DNA of 9,729 nucleotides from NCBI GenBank assembly GCA_031254715.1, contig JAIRTY010000372.1, positions 1-9,729 of the forward strand, in the 5' to 3' direction. The notes under the pieces were generated by a model, which saw only the letters and a list, made by a program, of their open reading frames with translations, was not told where the DNA came from and ran no database searches. Every line of letters starts with the position of its first letter. Position 1 is the first letter of the stretch. Positions 1 through 5,910 of the stretch are shown piece by piece. Both the position numbers and the translations under genes were made by a program. This DNA comes from Nocardiopsaceae bacterium. Its GTDB lineage: Bacteria > Actinomycetota > Actinomycetes > Streptosporangiales > Streptosporangiaceae.

Positions 1-20
1 GGCCCGGCGGCCGCCGGGCC
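1..20. repeat. Perfect 20-bp GC palindrome at window edge
   Basis: Bases 1-20 equal their own reverse complement, and all 20 bases are G or C. The stretch could fold as a strong stem and act as a terminator or attenuator for a gene beyond the left edge, or for the minus-strand genes that end at 167. No T-run follows on either strand. The palindrome may extend outside the window. The rest of 21-166 shows no gene I can support. Confidence 0.45.
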
Positions 21-166
21 GCCCAGCAGCTGAGCCGTTCAGCAGCTAGGCCTGTCCCGCTGCCCAACCGCCCGCCGCCAGCTTCCCCGGCGCGCATCCG
101 CCGGACGGACGGGCTGGTATGTGAGGGCGCGGCGGGCGGGTGGTCGCCTCCTGGCGGGCCGCGCTC

Positions 167-487
167 TCACGCGCTCGCGGGGTGCGAGCGGGCGGCGTTG
201 ATAGCGGCCAGCGCTCGGATAATGACCTCGCTGGCCTGGGCCGGGGTCGCGGCCGGAGGGTTCCAGTAGCGGATCTCGGCGTACCCGTCGGGGTCAGCCA
301 CCACCTCGGCGGGCTTGCCGCCATCGAGCGCGGGCGCGGATGCGGTGAGGTCTGGTACCGACCGGGTGTCGTGCACCTCGGCGGGTATCCCGGCGGCGGT
401 CAGCTCGGCGGCCACATCACGCAGCCATTCCGCTGCGGCCGGCCCGGTCACTGGCCGGGACACGGCAAGGTAGTGCGGGTCTGTCAT
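167..487 (-). CDS. Hypothetical protein, third small gene after XRE regulator
   Basis: This encodes 106 aa and I do not recognise a function. The ATG start (485-487) shares an ATGA overlap with the stop of the gene upstream (484-765), which indicates translational coupling and supports both frames. A GGGGGA run lies only 4 nt before the start, so the ribosome site is weak or replaced by coupling. The protein is soluble, alanine- and proline-rich, with no signal peptide or membrane segment. Residues about 15-45 look alpha/beta (WLRDVAAELTAAGIPAEVHD), a middle strand region contains YAEIRYWNP, and a C-terminal helix (SEVIIRALAAINAARS) ends it. It begins MTDP like its upstream neighbour, though the rest does not match. 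It probably works with the three genes upstream of it, but no function can be given. Confidence 0.6.
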   Translation of the reverse strand: MTDPHYLAVSRPVTGPAAAEWLRDVAAELTAAGIPAEVHDTRSVPDLTASAPALDGGKPAEVVADPDGYAEIRYWNPPAATPAQASEVIIRALAAINAARSHPASA

Positions 488-765
488 CGGGTCCCCCGTG
501 GGGGGATTGGCCTGGTTGCGGCGTGCTGCGGGCCGGCGGTGGCGGTGAGTTCGGCTTGGCGCATCCGGGCGCGCAGCCCGCCGCTGCTGGGCGCGGTGAG
601 GATCGTGCCGGGCGGGGCGTCAAACGCCGGGTAGGCGAAGTAGAGCCTGCTGTGCGGGCCCCACATGATCAGCCAACCCGGATAATCAAGCGACAGCCGG
701 GCAGCGGCGGCGCGCTTGCCCGGGTCATACACCACCCGGCCCGGCCCAGTGCGGGGATCAGTCAC
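484..765 (-). CDS. Hypothetical protein, second small gene after XRE regulator
   Basis: This encodes 93 aa from a GTG start (763-765). GAGGGG lies 7 nt upstream, a good ribosome-binding site that decides the start. The start overlaps the end of the preceding gene by 8 bp, and its stop overlaps the next start (ATGA). The core has an aromatic strand pattern (YPGWLIMWGPHSRLYFAYPAF) followed by a proline linker and a helix (LRARMRQAEL). That pattern resembles small actinobacterial proteins I recall near XRE-type regulators, in which a YPGW strand precedes an ARMRQ-like helix. The resemblance is from memory and gives no function. No membrane segment or metal motif is visible. The C-terminal 15 residues are low-complexity and probably disordered. 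Confidence 0.65.
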   Translation of the reverse strand: MTDPRTGPGRVVYDPGKRAAAARLSLDYPGWLIMWGPHSRLYFAYPAFDAPPGTILTAPSSGGLRARMRQAELTATAGPQHAATRPIPPRGTR

Positions 766-1072
766 GGGCGGTCCCCTCGATGGTGCCCAGGCGGCGGGCG
801 ACTGCCTCGGCAGTGGCGGCCGGGTTCGTCACCAGCCCTATCCGTTCGGCCCATCCCCACCAGAAGCAGTGGTCGTCGGCGTAGATGTCCTGGATCAGGG
901 GCAGGCGGCGATGCGCCACGGCCAGCCGCGGCGGCCGGCCCCTCCCGGTGATCAGCACGGTGACATGGTGGCGGGGGTCCAGTAAGGCTGCTAGGCCCTC
1001 CAGCGCGTTGCACATGGCGGCGGGCAGGGGGCAGCCAGGGATCGGGGCGTTACCGTCAGTCACGACAAGCAC
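758..1072 (-). CDS. Hypothetical protein, first small gene after XRE regulator
   Basis: This encodes 104 aa of unknown function. The assigned GTG start is at 1070-1072. No clear Shine-Dalgarno sequence precedes it, so it may be leaderless, or the in-frame GTG three codons later may be used. Visible features are a central strand/turn region (HHVTVLITGRG), an aromatic acidic motif (IYADDHCFWWGWAERIG) at about residues 63-79, and a C-terminal helix (ATAEAVARRLGTI). The FWWxWAE-type motif followed by a helix resembles small actinobacterial hypotheticals as I recall them, but no activity is established. It starts 71 bp after the stop of the XRE regulator and overlaps the next gene by 8 bp, so the four genes are likely co-transcribed. 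Confidence 0.6.
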   Translation of the reverse strand: MLVVTDGNAPIPGCPLPAAMCNALEGLAALLDPRHHVTVLITGRGRPPRLAVAHRRLPLIQDIYADDHCFWWGWAERIGLVTNPAATAEAVARRLGTIEGTARD

Positions 1073-1143
1073 GGTAAGAGGATCACCGGCGGCAGGACAA
1101 TGGCAGTCTCGCGGAGCGGCCCGCGGAAATGCTAACCGTCAGG

Positions 1144-2307
1144 TCAGACGGGGAGGTTGATGGTGGCGGCGAGTTCGCGCATGCCGGGGGTGAGGGTGCG
1201 GCGCTGGGTGACGATGGCACCGAGCAGGTCTTTGGCCAAGCGCTGATGAGCGAGCCAGGCTGGTGCTTCTTTCGACAGCCGGAACAGCACGTCGAATGTT
1301 TCCGGGTAGTGCCGCAGGGCCAGGTGAGCGGCTGCCACGTCGAGCAGGTGTCGGTTGCGGTTGTCGGAGGTCGGGCGGAGGCTGGCGGGCACGCTGGCCG
1401 CGAGCAGCAGCGCGGTGTCGGGCTTGCCGTCGATGACGGCGTTTTCGACCTGTTTCATGGCGACGGTGGCGGGGCCGAAGGTTGTCCAGTAGGAGTGATA
1501 GGGGCGCTGGCTGGGCCGGGTGGCGGCGGCTGCTGCCTGGGCCAGCCGCATCGTGTCGGCTGCCTCGCTGGGCCGGTTGTCGCGGATGGCGGCGGCCGAG
1601 GCGCGCAGCAGCAGCCATCCCCAGGTGGAGATCTCGGCCGTCGTGGCTGCCGAGAGCCGGGGCTCGATCTGGCCGGCCCAGCCGGTGGCCAGGGACCACA
1701 CCTGGTCGAATTGGCGTTCCAGCAGCAGCAGCCAGCACAGCGTGATCACGCTGGAGGCGGCGTCGAGTGCGCTGCCGGATGCCTCGGCGTCGGCAACGGA
1801 GCGGTCCAGGGCGATCCGCGCGGCGGCGCGCTGGCGGGTTTGCACCAGCAGCGACCCGGTCAGCTGGTTGACCCGCGAGCGCAGCGGCGGTGATGCGTTT
1901 TCGGCGTCGCGCAGCAAGCCAGGCAGCACGCGCGCTAGGTCTTGGTAACGGTTGTCGTGGTAGAGCTTGACGGCGGCGGACAGTGCCCGTGCCAGGCCGT
2001 CTTCAGTCGCCGACTCCAGGATTGCGTCACCGCCTGGACTGGCCAGGGCGCGGCGAACGGGCTCCCAGGCGGTGTCCTCGGCATCGGCTGGAGCCGGGGC
2101 GTTCTGGACCAGCATCGTGGTAGGCAGGTCGAGCGCGGCGGCGAGCTTGCGCAGCGTCTCCATGCGCGTGTCTTCCCGCTCGCCCTGCTCAAGCTTGCGG
2201 ATCAGCGACACCGACACCCCTGACGAGGCGGCGAGTTCACGCTGTGACAGGCCATGCCGCTTGCGGAGTTCCCGGAGCCGGTCTCCGAGGGTACGCACCT
2301 GGGGCAC
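1144..2307 (-). CDS. XRE-family HTH regulator with long helical (TPR-like) C-terminal region
   Basis: This encodes 387 aa from a GTG at 2305-2307, chosen because GGGAGG (2314-2319) lies 6 nt upstream and because the HTH then starts near the N-terminus. The open frame continues up to 2472, but that extra part is low-complexity and looks non-coding. Residues about 7-62 form a Cro/C1-type helix-turn-helix: GLSQRELAASSGVSVSLI is the helix-turn-helix core and RKLEQGER follows the recognition helix. Residues about 95-387 are nearly all alpha-helical with repeated alanine-rich helix pairs. This matches the TPR-type sensor half of a large actinobacterial regulator family in which YWTTFGP and NRNRHLLDVA blocks recur near the C-terminus. 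Both blocks are present here. The ligand and target genes are unknown. It probably controls its own operon with the three small genes downstream. Confidence 0.85.
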   Translation of the reverse strand: MPQVRTLGDRLRELRKRHGLSQRELAASSGVSVSLIRKLEQGEREDTRMETLRKLAAALDLPTTMLVQNAPAPADAEDTAWEPVRRALASPGGDAILESATEDGLARALSAAVKLYHDNRYQDLARVLPGLLRDAENASPPLRSRVNQLTGSLLVQTRQRAAARIALDRSVADAEASGSALDAASSVITLCWLLLLERQFDQVWSLATGWAGQIEPRLSAATTAEISTWGWLLLRASAAAIRDNRPSEAADTMRLAQAAAAATRPSQRPYHSYWTTFGPATVAMKQVENAVIDGKPDTALLLAASVPASLRPTSDNRNRHLLDVAAAHLALRHYPETFDVLFRLSKEAPAWLAHQRLAKDLLGAIVTQRRTLTPGMRELAATINLPV

Positions 2308-2313
2308 GGGATG

Positions 2314-2319
2314 CCTCCC
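2314..2319 (-). promoter_or_regulatory. Ribosome-binding site deciding the XRE regulator start
   Basis: The minus strand reads GGGAGG here, with 6 nt to the GTG at 2305-2307. No comparable site serves the other in-frame GTG at 2296-2298 or the far upstream start at 2472. This supports a 387-residue protein. Confidence 0.6.
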
Positions 2320-2385
2320 GCGGGATCTGGGGCAGCTCACCGCCAGGCTACCCGGGCCGCTGCTTCCACGCTGCCTGGCAGTGAC

Positions 2386-2523
2386 ATGCGCCCTGGCTGG
2401 GCCTGGTCGGCCGGTCAGGGCCGCAACAGGAAACGGAGTCGGCCGCAGGCCGCCCGCTGGCGCAACAACCACGCCTACGACGAACGGCTACGGCGCATCA
2501 TCAACCGGGCGACCGCCGCCTGA
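2386..2523 (+). CDS. Candidate small basic protein or gene remnant (45 aa)
   Basis: An ATG at 2386 opens a 45-codon frame on the + strand in the space between the XRE regulator and the gene at 2546-2899. The last 20 codons (RWRNNHAYDERLRRIINRAT) use G or C at the third position almost throughout and encode an amphipathic, basic helix. That is unlike the low-complexity shadows found elsewhere. No good Shine-Dalgarno sequence precedes the ATG. The frame is open further upstream, where it overlaps the XRE gene antisense. It may be a small divergent gene, the 3' remnant of a lost gene, or chance. I do not recognise the product. Confidence 0.3.
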   Translation: MRPGWAWSAGQGRNRKRSRPQAARWRNNHAYDERLRRIINRATAA

Positions 2524-2545
2524 ACCAGGCACAAAGACGAGGCGT

Positions 2546-2899
2546 TCACGCCCCTGGCAGATAGGCGTCCTGGGACTGCGGATCCCAGACCACCAGGCGG
2601 TACTCCGCGGCAAGCTCCATGATCGCCGTCACTGCCGCGTCGCTTCGCGGCGACCAGCTCAGATGCATGACCACGTGATCGGTGCCGGCCGTCAACGGCA
2701 TCAGCATCCACGGCGAATCCCCGGCATAGGGCGCCTGATCGGGGAACCGGGAGCGCAGCTGCTCATAGAACCCCACGATCCGATCATCCAGCTCACCCTC
2801 GGCGTGACTGGCAGAAGCGTTGCACCGCTCGAACATCGCACCCGCCGCAGCAGCGTCAGCCAGCTCATCCATCGCCAGAACCGCGAGATCGAAGCTCAC
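2546..2899 (-). CDS. Hypothetical small acidic protein (MSFDLAV family)
   Basis: This encodes 117 aa from a GTG at 2897-2899. GGAAG lies about 8 nt upstream, and the protein then begins MSFDLAVLAMD. The frame could extend to a GTG at 2957-2959, adding 20 residues, but no ribosome site supports that. The layout is an N-terminal strand (SFDLAVLAM), an acidic helix, a second helix (DDRIVGFYEQLRSRFPD), an SPW-containing strand region, a strand (DHVVMHLSWS), a long helix (AAVTAIMELAAEYRL) and a final strand ending VVWDPQSQDAYLP. From memory this order resembles a widespread family of actinobacterial proteins that begin M-S-[FY]-D-L-A-V and end with a DPQ motif. Some relatives may be immunity-like, which I cannot confirm. 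It stands alone 111 bp downstream of rbpA. No adjacent toxin gene is seen. Confidence 0.75.
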   Translation of the reverse strand: MSFDLAVLAMDELADAAAAGAMFERCNASASHAEGELDDRIVGFYEQLRSRFPDQAPYAGDSPWMLMPLTAGTDHVVMHLSWSPRSDAAVTAIMELAAEYRLVVWDPQSQDAYLPGA

Positions 2900-3010
2900 C
2901 GGCTCATCTTCCACCCAGCCGCCGCAGGCCCGATCACAGAGGCCAACCTTGTCTGCCACGGCACTAGTGACTATTCCTTGCCAGCCCGCGGGCGTCCGGG
3001 ATCGCCCCTG

Positions 3011-3343
3011 TCAGGCGCCGCGCAGCCGGGCGAGGGCCTCGGCGAGGATGGCGGCGCCGTCCGCGTCGCTGCGCCGTTCCTTCACGTAGGCAAGGTGGGT
3101 CTTGTACGGCTCGCTCCGGGGCGGGCCTGGCGGGTGCTCCATGTCCCGGCCGGCGGGATAGCCGCACCGCGGGCACTCCCAGGTCTCCGGGATAGCAGCC
3201 TCGGAGGCAAAGCTCGGAAGCGTCTCGTGCCGGTTCGCGCACCAGAATGAGACCCGTACCCGGGGGGCGGCCTCGCCGCGCTCAGCCTCGCCCATCGGGC
3301 CTGCCCCGACGCGGCTGCCCCGGATGGCATTGCCACTACTCAC
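3011..3343 (-). CDS. rbpA: RNA polymerase-binding protein RbpA
   Basis: This encodes 110 aa. RbpA is an actinobacterial transcription factor that binds RNA polymerase and the principal sigma factor and helps open-complex formation. The N-terminal tail contains the near-invariant GNAIRGSRVGAGPMGEAERG (residues about 4-23). The zinc-ribbon core carries C35, H39, C57 and C60, the ligand pattern of the Streptomyces protein. The basic linker is followed by the sigma-interacting region starting EPYKTHLAYVKERRSD (about 78-93) and a final helix. The GTG start (3341-3343) has AAGGGG upstream. The length is slightly below the roughly 120 residues common in Streptomyces, mostly at the C-terminus. It lies 109 bp downstream of secG, probably with its own promoter. 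All key residues seem intact. Confidence 0.96.
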   Translation of the reverse strand: MSSGNAIRGSRVGAGPMGEAERGEAAPRVRVSFWCANRHETLPSFASEAAIPETWECPRCGYPAGRDMEHPPGPPRSEPYKTHLAYVKERRSDADGAAILAEALARLRGA

Positions 3344-3436
3344 CGATCACCCCTTGCCGTGTAGTCCTCTGCTTCTGTGACTGCTGACTGCCGGGGAGGG
3401 CGGCTGGTTGCCCGGAATTCCGCGGCAGCAGCAGCC

Positions 3437-3452
3437 CCCGGCCGCGGCCGGG
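3437..3452 (-). terminator. Palindrome immediately after secG stop, possible terminator
   Basis: A perfect 16-nt GC palindrome, reading CCCGGCCG then CGGCCGGG, abuts the secG stop codon (3453-3455). In minus-strand RNA it could form a stem that ends or attenuates the gap-pgk-tpiA-secG transcript before rbpA. No U-tract follows, so intrinsic termination would be atypical, although actinobacterial terminators often lack one. Confidence 0.35.
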
Positions 3453-3683
3453 TCAGCGATTGAGCAACAGCCCAAGGCCGACGATGCAGAGAAACCAGAT
3501 GATTCCCGTGAAGATGGTCAGCCGGTCGAGGTTACGCTCCACCACCGAGGATGACCCGAGTGACGAGGACACGCCGCCTCCGAACAGGTCGGACAGGCCG
3601 CCGCCCTTGCCCTTGTGCAGCAGCACCAGCAGCACCATGAGCAGGCTGGTGATGATCAGGACAACCGAAATACCAATGATCAC
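3453..3683 (-). CDS. secG: Preprotein translocase subunit SecG
   Basis: This encodes 76 aa, the usual size for SecG, the small membrane subunit of the SecYEG channel that aids protein export. Two hydrophobic segments (residues about 2-22 and 54-73) flank the conserved cytoplasmic loop HKGKGGGLSDLFGGG (about 23-37) and the downstream SSVVERNLDRLT signature. The start is GTG at 3681-3683. A GGAGGG lies about 13 nt upstream, rather far, so the precise start is less certain than the identity. It begins 89 bp after the tpiA stop. Linkage of secG to tpiA is standard in actinobacteria. Confidence 0.95.
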   Translation of the reverse strand: MIIGISVVLIITSLLMVLLVLLHKGKGGGLSDLFGGGVSSSLGSSSVVERNLDRLTIFTGIIWFLCIVGLGLLLNR

Positions 3684-3772
3684 TGCCGGTTCTCGTCCCT
3701 CCGGGTGTCCCGCTGGTGCATCTCTGCTGCGCCGTCACGGTCGGTAGCTGCATCCGCGCGTGTGCAGCTGTC

Positions 3773-4582
3773 TTAGGCCCCGACGGGCAGTTCCCGGTAC
3801 CGGCAGATTCTCGCGAACTCACCGGCGTCCAGGCTTGCCCCACCGACGAGTGCCCCGTCGATGTCTGGCTGCGCCATGATCGAAGCTATGTTGTCGGCCT
3901 TCACCGATCCGCCATACAGGATACGCGCATCTGCGGCGGTCACGTCGCCGTGAACCGCCGAAACGCGTCCCCGGATGGCGCCGATGATCTCCTGCGCGTC
4001 CTCCGGCAGGGCCACCTCGCCGGTGCCGATCGCCCACACCGGCTCGTACGCGATCGGCACGCCTGCCACCTGCTCGGCCTTAATCCCCGCCAGCGCCCCG
4101 TCGAGCTGGGCCAGCACGTGTGGCAGGTGCTCCCCGGCCTGGCGCACCGGCAGCGGCTCGCCGACGCAGACCAGCGGCGTGACCCCGGCCCGCAGCGCCG
4201 CCTTTGCCTTCGCGTTCACCAGCGCGTCGTTCTCGCCGTGGTACTGACGCCGCTCCGAGTGGCCCACCAGGACATAGCTGCAGCCGAGCTTGGCCAGCAT
4301 GGCACCGGACACCTCGCCGGTGTAGGCGCCCTGGTCGTGGGCGGAGACGTCCTGTGCGCCGTACCTGATCCGCAGCTTGTCCCCGGCCACCAGGGTCTGC
4401 ACGCTGCGCAGCGCCGTGAACGGCGGGAACACCGCCACCTCGGCGGCCTCGTAGTCCTTGACCTTGAAGGTAAACGCCAGCTTCTGCACCAGCGCGATCG
4501 CCTCGAAGTGGTTGTTGTGCATCTTCCAGTTACCGGCGATCAGCGGCATCCGGCCGGCCGGCTTCGCCCCGTCCCTGCTCAC
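3773..4582 (-). CDS. tpiA: Triosephosphate isomerase
   Basis: This encodes 269 aa. The enzyme interconverts dihydroxyacetone phosphate and glyceraldehyde 3-phosphate in glycolysis and gluconeogenesis, in the cytosol. The catalytic set is present: N18 and K20 in GNWKMH, H108 in VGHSERR and E180 in AYEPVWAIGTG. The phosphate-binding elements YGGSVKADN (about 223-231) and GALVGGASL (243-251) are intact. The length is near the family norm of about 250-260, with a short N-terminal extension before MPLIAGNWK. The start GTG (4580-4582) overlaps the pgk stop as GTGA, so translation is probably coupled to pgk. An internal ATG at residue 12 (MPLIAG) is an alternative start, but the overlap favours the longer form. 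The stop is TAA. Confidence 0.97.
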   Translation of the reverse strand: MSRDGAKPAGRMPLIAGNWKMHNNHFEAIALVQKLAFTFKVKDYEAAEVAVFPPFTALRSVQTLVAGDKLRIRYGAQDVSAHDQGAYTGEVSGAMLAKLGCSYVLVGHSERRQYHGENDALVNAKAKAALRAGVTPLVCVGEPLPVRQAGEHLPHVLAQLDGALAGIKAEQVAGVPIAYEPVWAIGTGEVALPEDAQEIIGAIRGRVSAVHGDVTAADARILYGGSVKADNIASIMAQPDIDGALVGGASLDAGEFARICRYRELPVGA

Positions 4583-5787
4583 GAGGCGTCCTCGAGCGCG
4601 GTCAGCCCGGGCAGTTCCCGGCCCTCCAGGTACTCCAGGCTGGCGCCACCGCCGGTGGAGATGTGGGTGAAGTCGCTCTCGGGAAAGCCGAGCCGCCGGA
4701 CCGCCGCGGCTGAGTCGCCGCCGCCCACCACGGTCAGCCCCGCCACCTGGCTGATCGCTTCGGCAACCGCCCGGGTGCCCGCGGCGAACGCGGGGAACTC
4801 GAACACCCCGGGCGGGCCGTTCCAGAACACCGTCTTGGCGTCGGCCAGCTTGCGCGCGAACTCCTGCCGGGTCGCCGGGCCGATGTCGAGGCCCAGCTTG
4901 CCGTCCGGGATGTCCGCCCCGGGAACGATCTCCGGCTCGGCATCGGCGGCCAGCCGCGAGGCCACCACGTGGTCGGACGGCAGCACGACCTCCACCCCGG
5001 CCCGGGCCGCGTCCGCGAGCACGGCCGAGACCTGCGGGATCTGGTCGGACTCCAGCAGCGAGCTGCCCACCCGGTGCCCCTGCGCGGCCAGGAACGTGTA
5101 GGCCATGCCGCCGCCGATCAGCAGCCGGTCGGCGCGCTCCAGCAGCTGGCCGATGACCGCCAGCTTGTCGGACGGCTTGGCCCCGCCGAGCACCACCACG
5201 TACGGCCGCGGGGGGTCGGTGGTGAGCTGCCGCAGCACCGAGATCTCCGCCAGCACCAGCTCGCCGGCGGCGTGTGGAAGCTGCCGGGGCACGTCGTAGA
5301 CGCTGGCGTGCTTGCGGTGCATGGCGCCGAACCCGTCGCCGACGTAGAGCCGGGCCAGCCCGGCCAGCCGGGCCGCCAGCCCGGCCCGTTCCGCGTCGTC
5401 CTTGCTGGTCTCGGCCGGCTCGAACCGGACGTTCTCCAGCAGCGCGACCTCCCCGTCGGCCAGCCCGGCAGCCGTGGCCGCCGCTGACGCGCCCGCCACG
5501 TCCCCGGCGAAAGCGACCGGGCGGCCCAGCAGCTCGCCCAGCCGGGCGGCGACCGGCCGGAGCGAGGGCCCGCCCGCCGCCCGCTCGGCGAAGCCGCCGC
5601 CCTTGGGGCGGCCCAGGTGGGCGCAGATCACCACCCTGGCTCCGCGGCCGGCGAGCGTGCCGATGGTCGGCAGGCTGGCCCGGATCCGGCCGTCGTCGGT
5701 GATCCGGCTGCCGTCCAGCGGGGCATTCAGGTCGGCGCGCAGCAGCACCACCTGCCCCGCCACGTCCAAGTCCTCAATCCGTCTCAT
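4579..5787 (-). CDS. pgk: Phosphoglycerate kinase
   Basis: This encodes 402 aa. The enzyme transfers phosphate from 1,3-bisphosphoglycerate to ADP, the first ATP-forming step of glycolysis. Visible motifs are RADLNAPL (17-24), HLGRPKG (57-63), LENVRFEP (117-124), GDGFGAMHRKHAS (150-162), GGAKPSDKL (201-209), FWNGPPGVFE (321-330, where most relatives have GPMG) and the nucleotide loop GGGDSAAAV (355-363) with HISTGGGAS (375-383). The ATG at 5785-5787 gives the normal N-terminus MRRIEDLDVAG. The frame extends to a TTG at 5823, but those 12 codons come from the left end of the inserted tnpB element. No Shine-Dalgarno sequence is visible within 15 nt of the ATG. The gene is cut off from gap, its usual operon partner, by the insertion. 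It overlaps tpiA by 4 bp. Confidence 0.97.
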   Translation of the reverse strand: MRRIEDLDVAGQVVLLRADLNAPLDGSRITDDGRIRASLPTIGTLAGRGARVVICAHLGRPKGGGFAERAAGGPSLRPVAARLGELLGRPVAFAGDVAGASAAATAAGLADGEVALLENVRFEPAETSKDDAERAGLAARLAGLARLYVGDGFGAMHRKHASVYDVPRQLPHAAGELVLAEISVLRQLTTDPPRPYVVVLGGAKPSDKLAVIGQLLERADRLLIGGGMAYTFLAAQGHRVGSSLLESDQIPQVSAVLADAARAGVEVVLPSDHVVASRLAADAEPEIVPGADIPDGKLGLDIGPATRQEFARKLADAKTVFWNGPPGVFEFPAFAAGTRAVAEAISQVAGLTVVGGGDSAAAVRRLGFPESDFTHISTGGGASLEYLEGRELPGLTALEDAS

Positions 5788-5805
5788 CGTATGTACAGCG
5801 CAGAA

Positions 5806-5828
5806 TTCCCTGGCTTCAGCCAAGGGAA
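5806..5828. repeat. Left-end hairpin of the tnpB element
   Basis: TTCCCTGGC (5806-5814) pairs with GCCAAGGGAA (5819-5828), with a TTCA loop and one bulged A. Imperfect subterminal hairpins of this kind are the substrates that Y1 transposases recognise in the IS200/IS605 family. It starts 18 bp from the pgk start codon and would also form in the pgk leader RNA. Confidence 0.65.
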
Positions 5829-5882
5829 GCGCCGTGTTTCCTTCCCGTGTGTCGTTCCTGGAGGATCACATACCGAGTCAAT

Positions 5883-5910
5883 AGCATAAGAGTATGTCGA
5901 AACTGGTGAA
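5883..5910 (-). promoter_or_regulatory. Candidate outward promoter facing pgk
   Basis: On the minus strand TTCACC (5905-5910) and TATGCT (5883-5888) are separated by 16 nt. Each matches four of six consensus positions for the housekeeping sigma factor. It lies inside the element at the tnpB 5' end and points toward pgk, so it could replace the operon promoter. It is based on consensus matching only, and chance matches are common. Confidence 0.25.

Noticed and set aside
321..330. PGK loop GPPG instead of GPMG (protein residues 325-328) as a sign of inactivity
   Set aside because: Coordinates here are residue numbers. The neighbouring catalytic and nucleotide motifs are intact and this position varies, so it is probably neutral.
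1129..1893. 254-codon + strand open frame
   Set aside because: It is glycine-rich and antisense to the XRE regulator C-terminal region.
2308..2472. N-terminal extension of the XRE regulator to 2472
   Set aside because: The sequence is low-complexity, and a well-placed GGGAGG serves the GTG at 2307 directly before the HTH.
3716..5101. 461-codon + strand open frame
   Set aside because: It lies antisense to tpiA and pgk, which have all their catalytic motifs. The product is low-complexity and has no family features.
5788..5823. 12-residue N-terminal extension of PGK from a TTG
   Set aside because: It has no ribosome site, is encoded by the element's left end, and PGK relatives start at the MRRIEDL equivalent.
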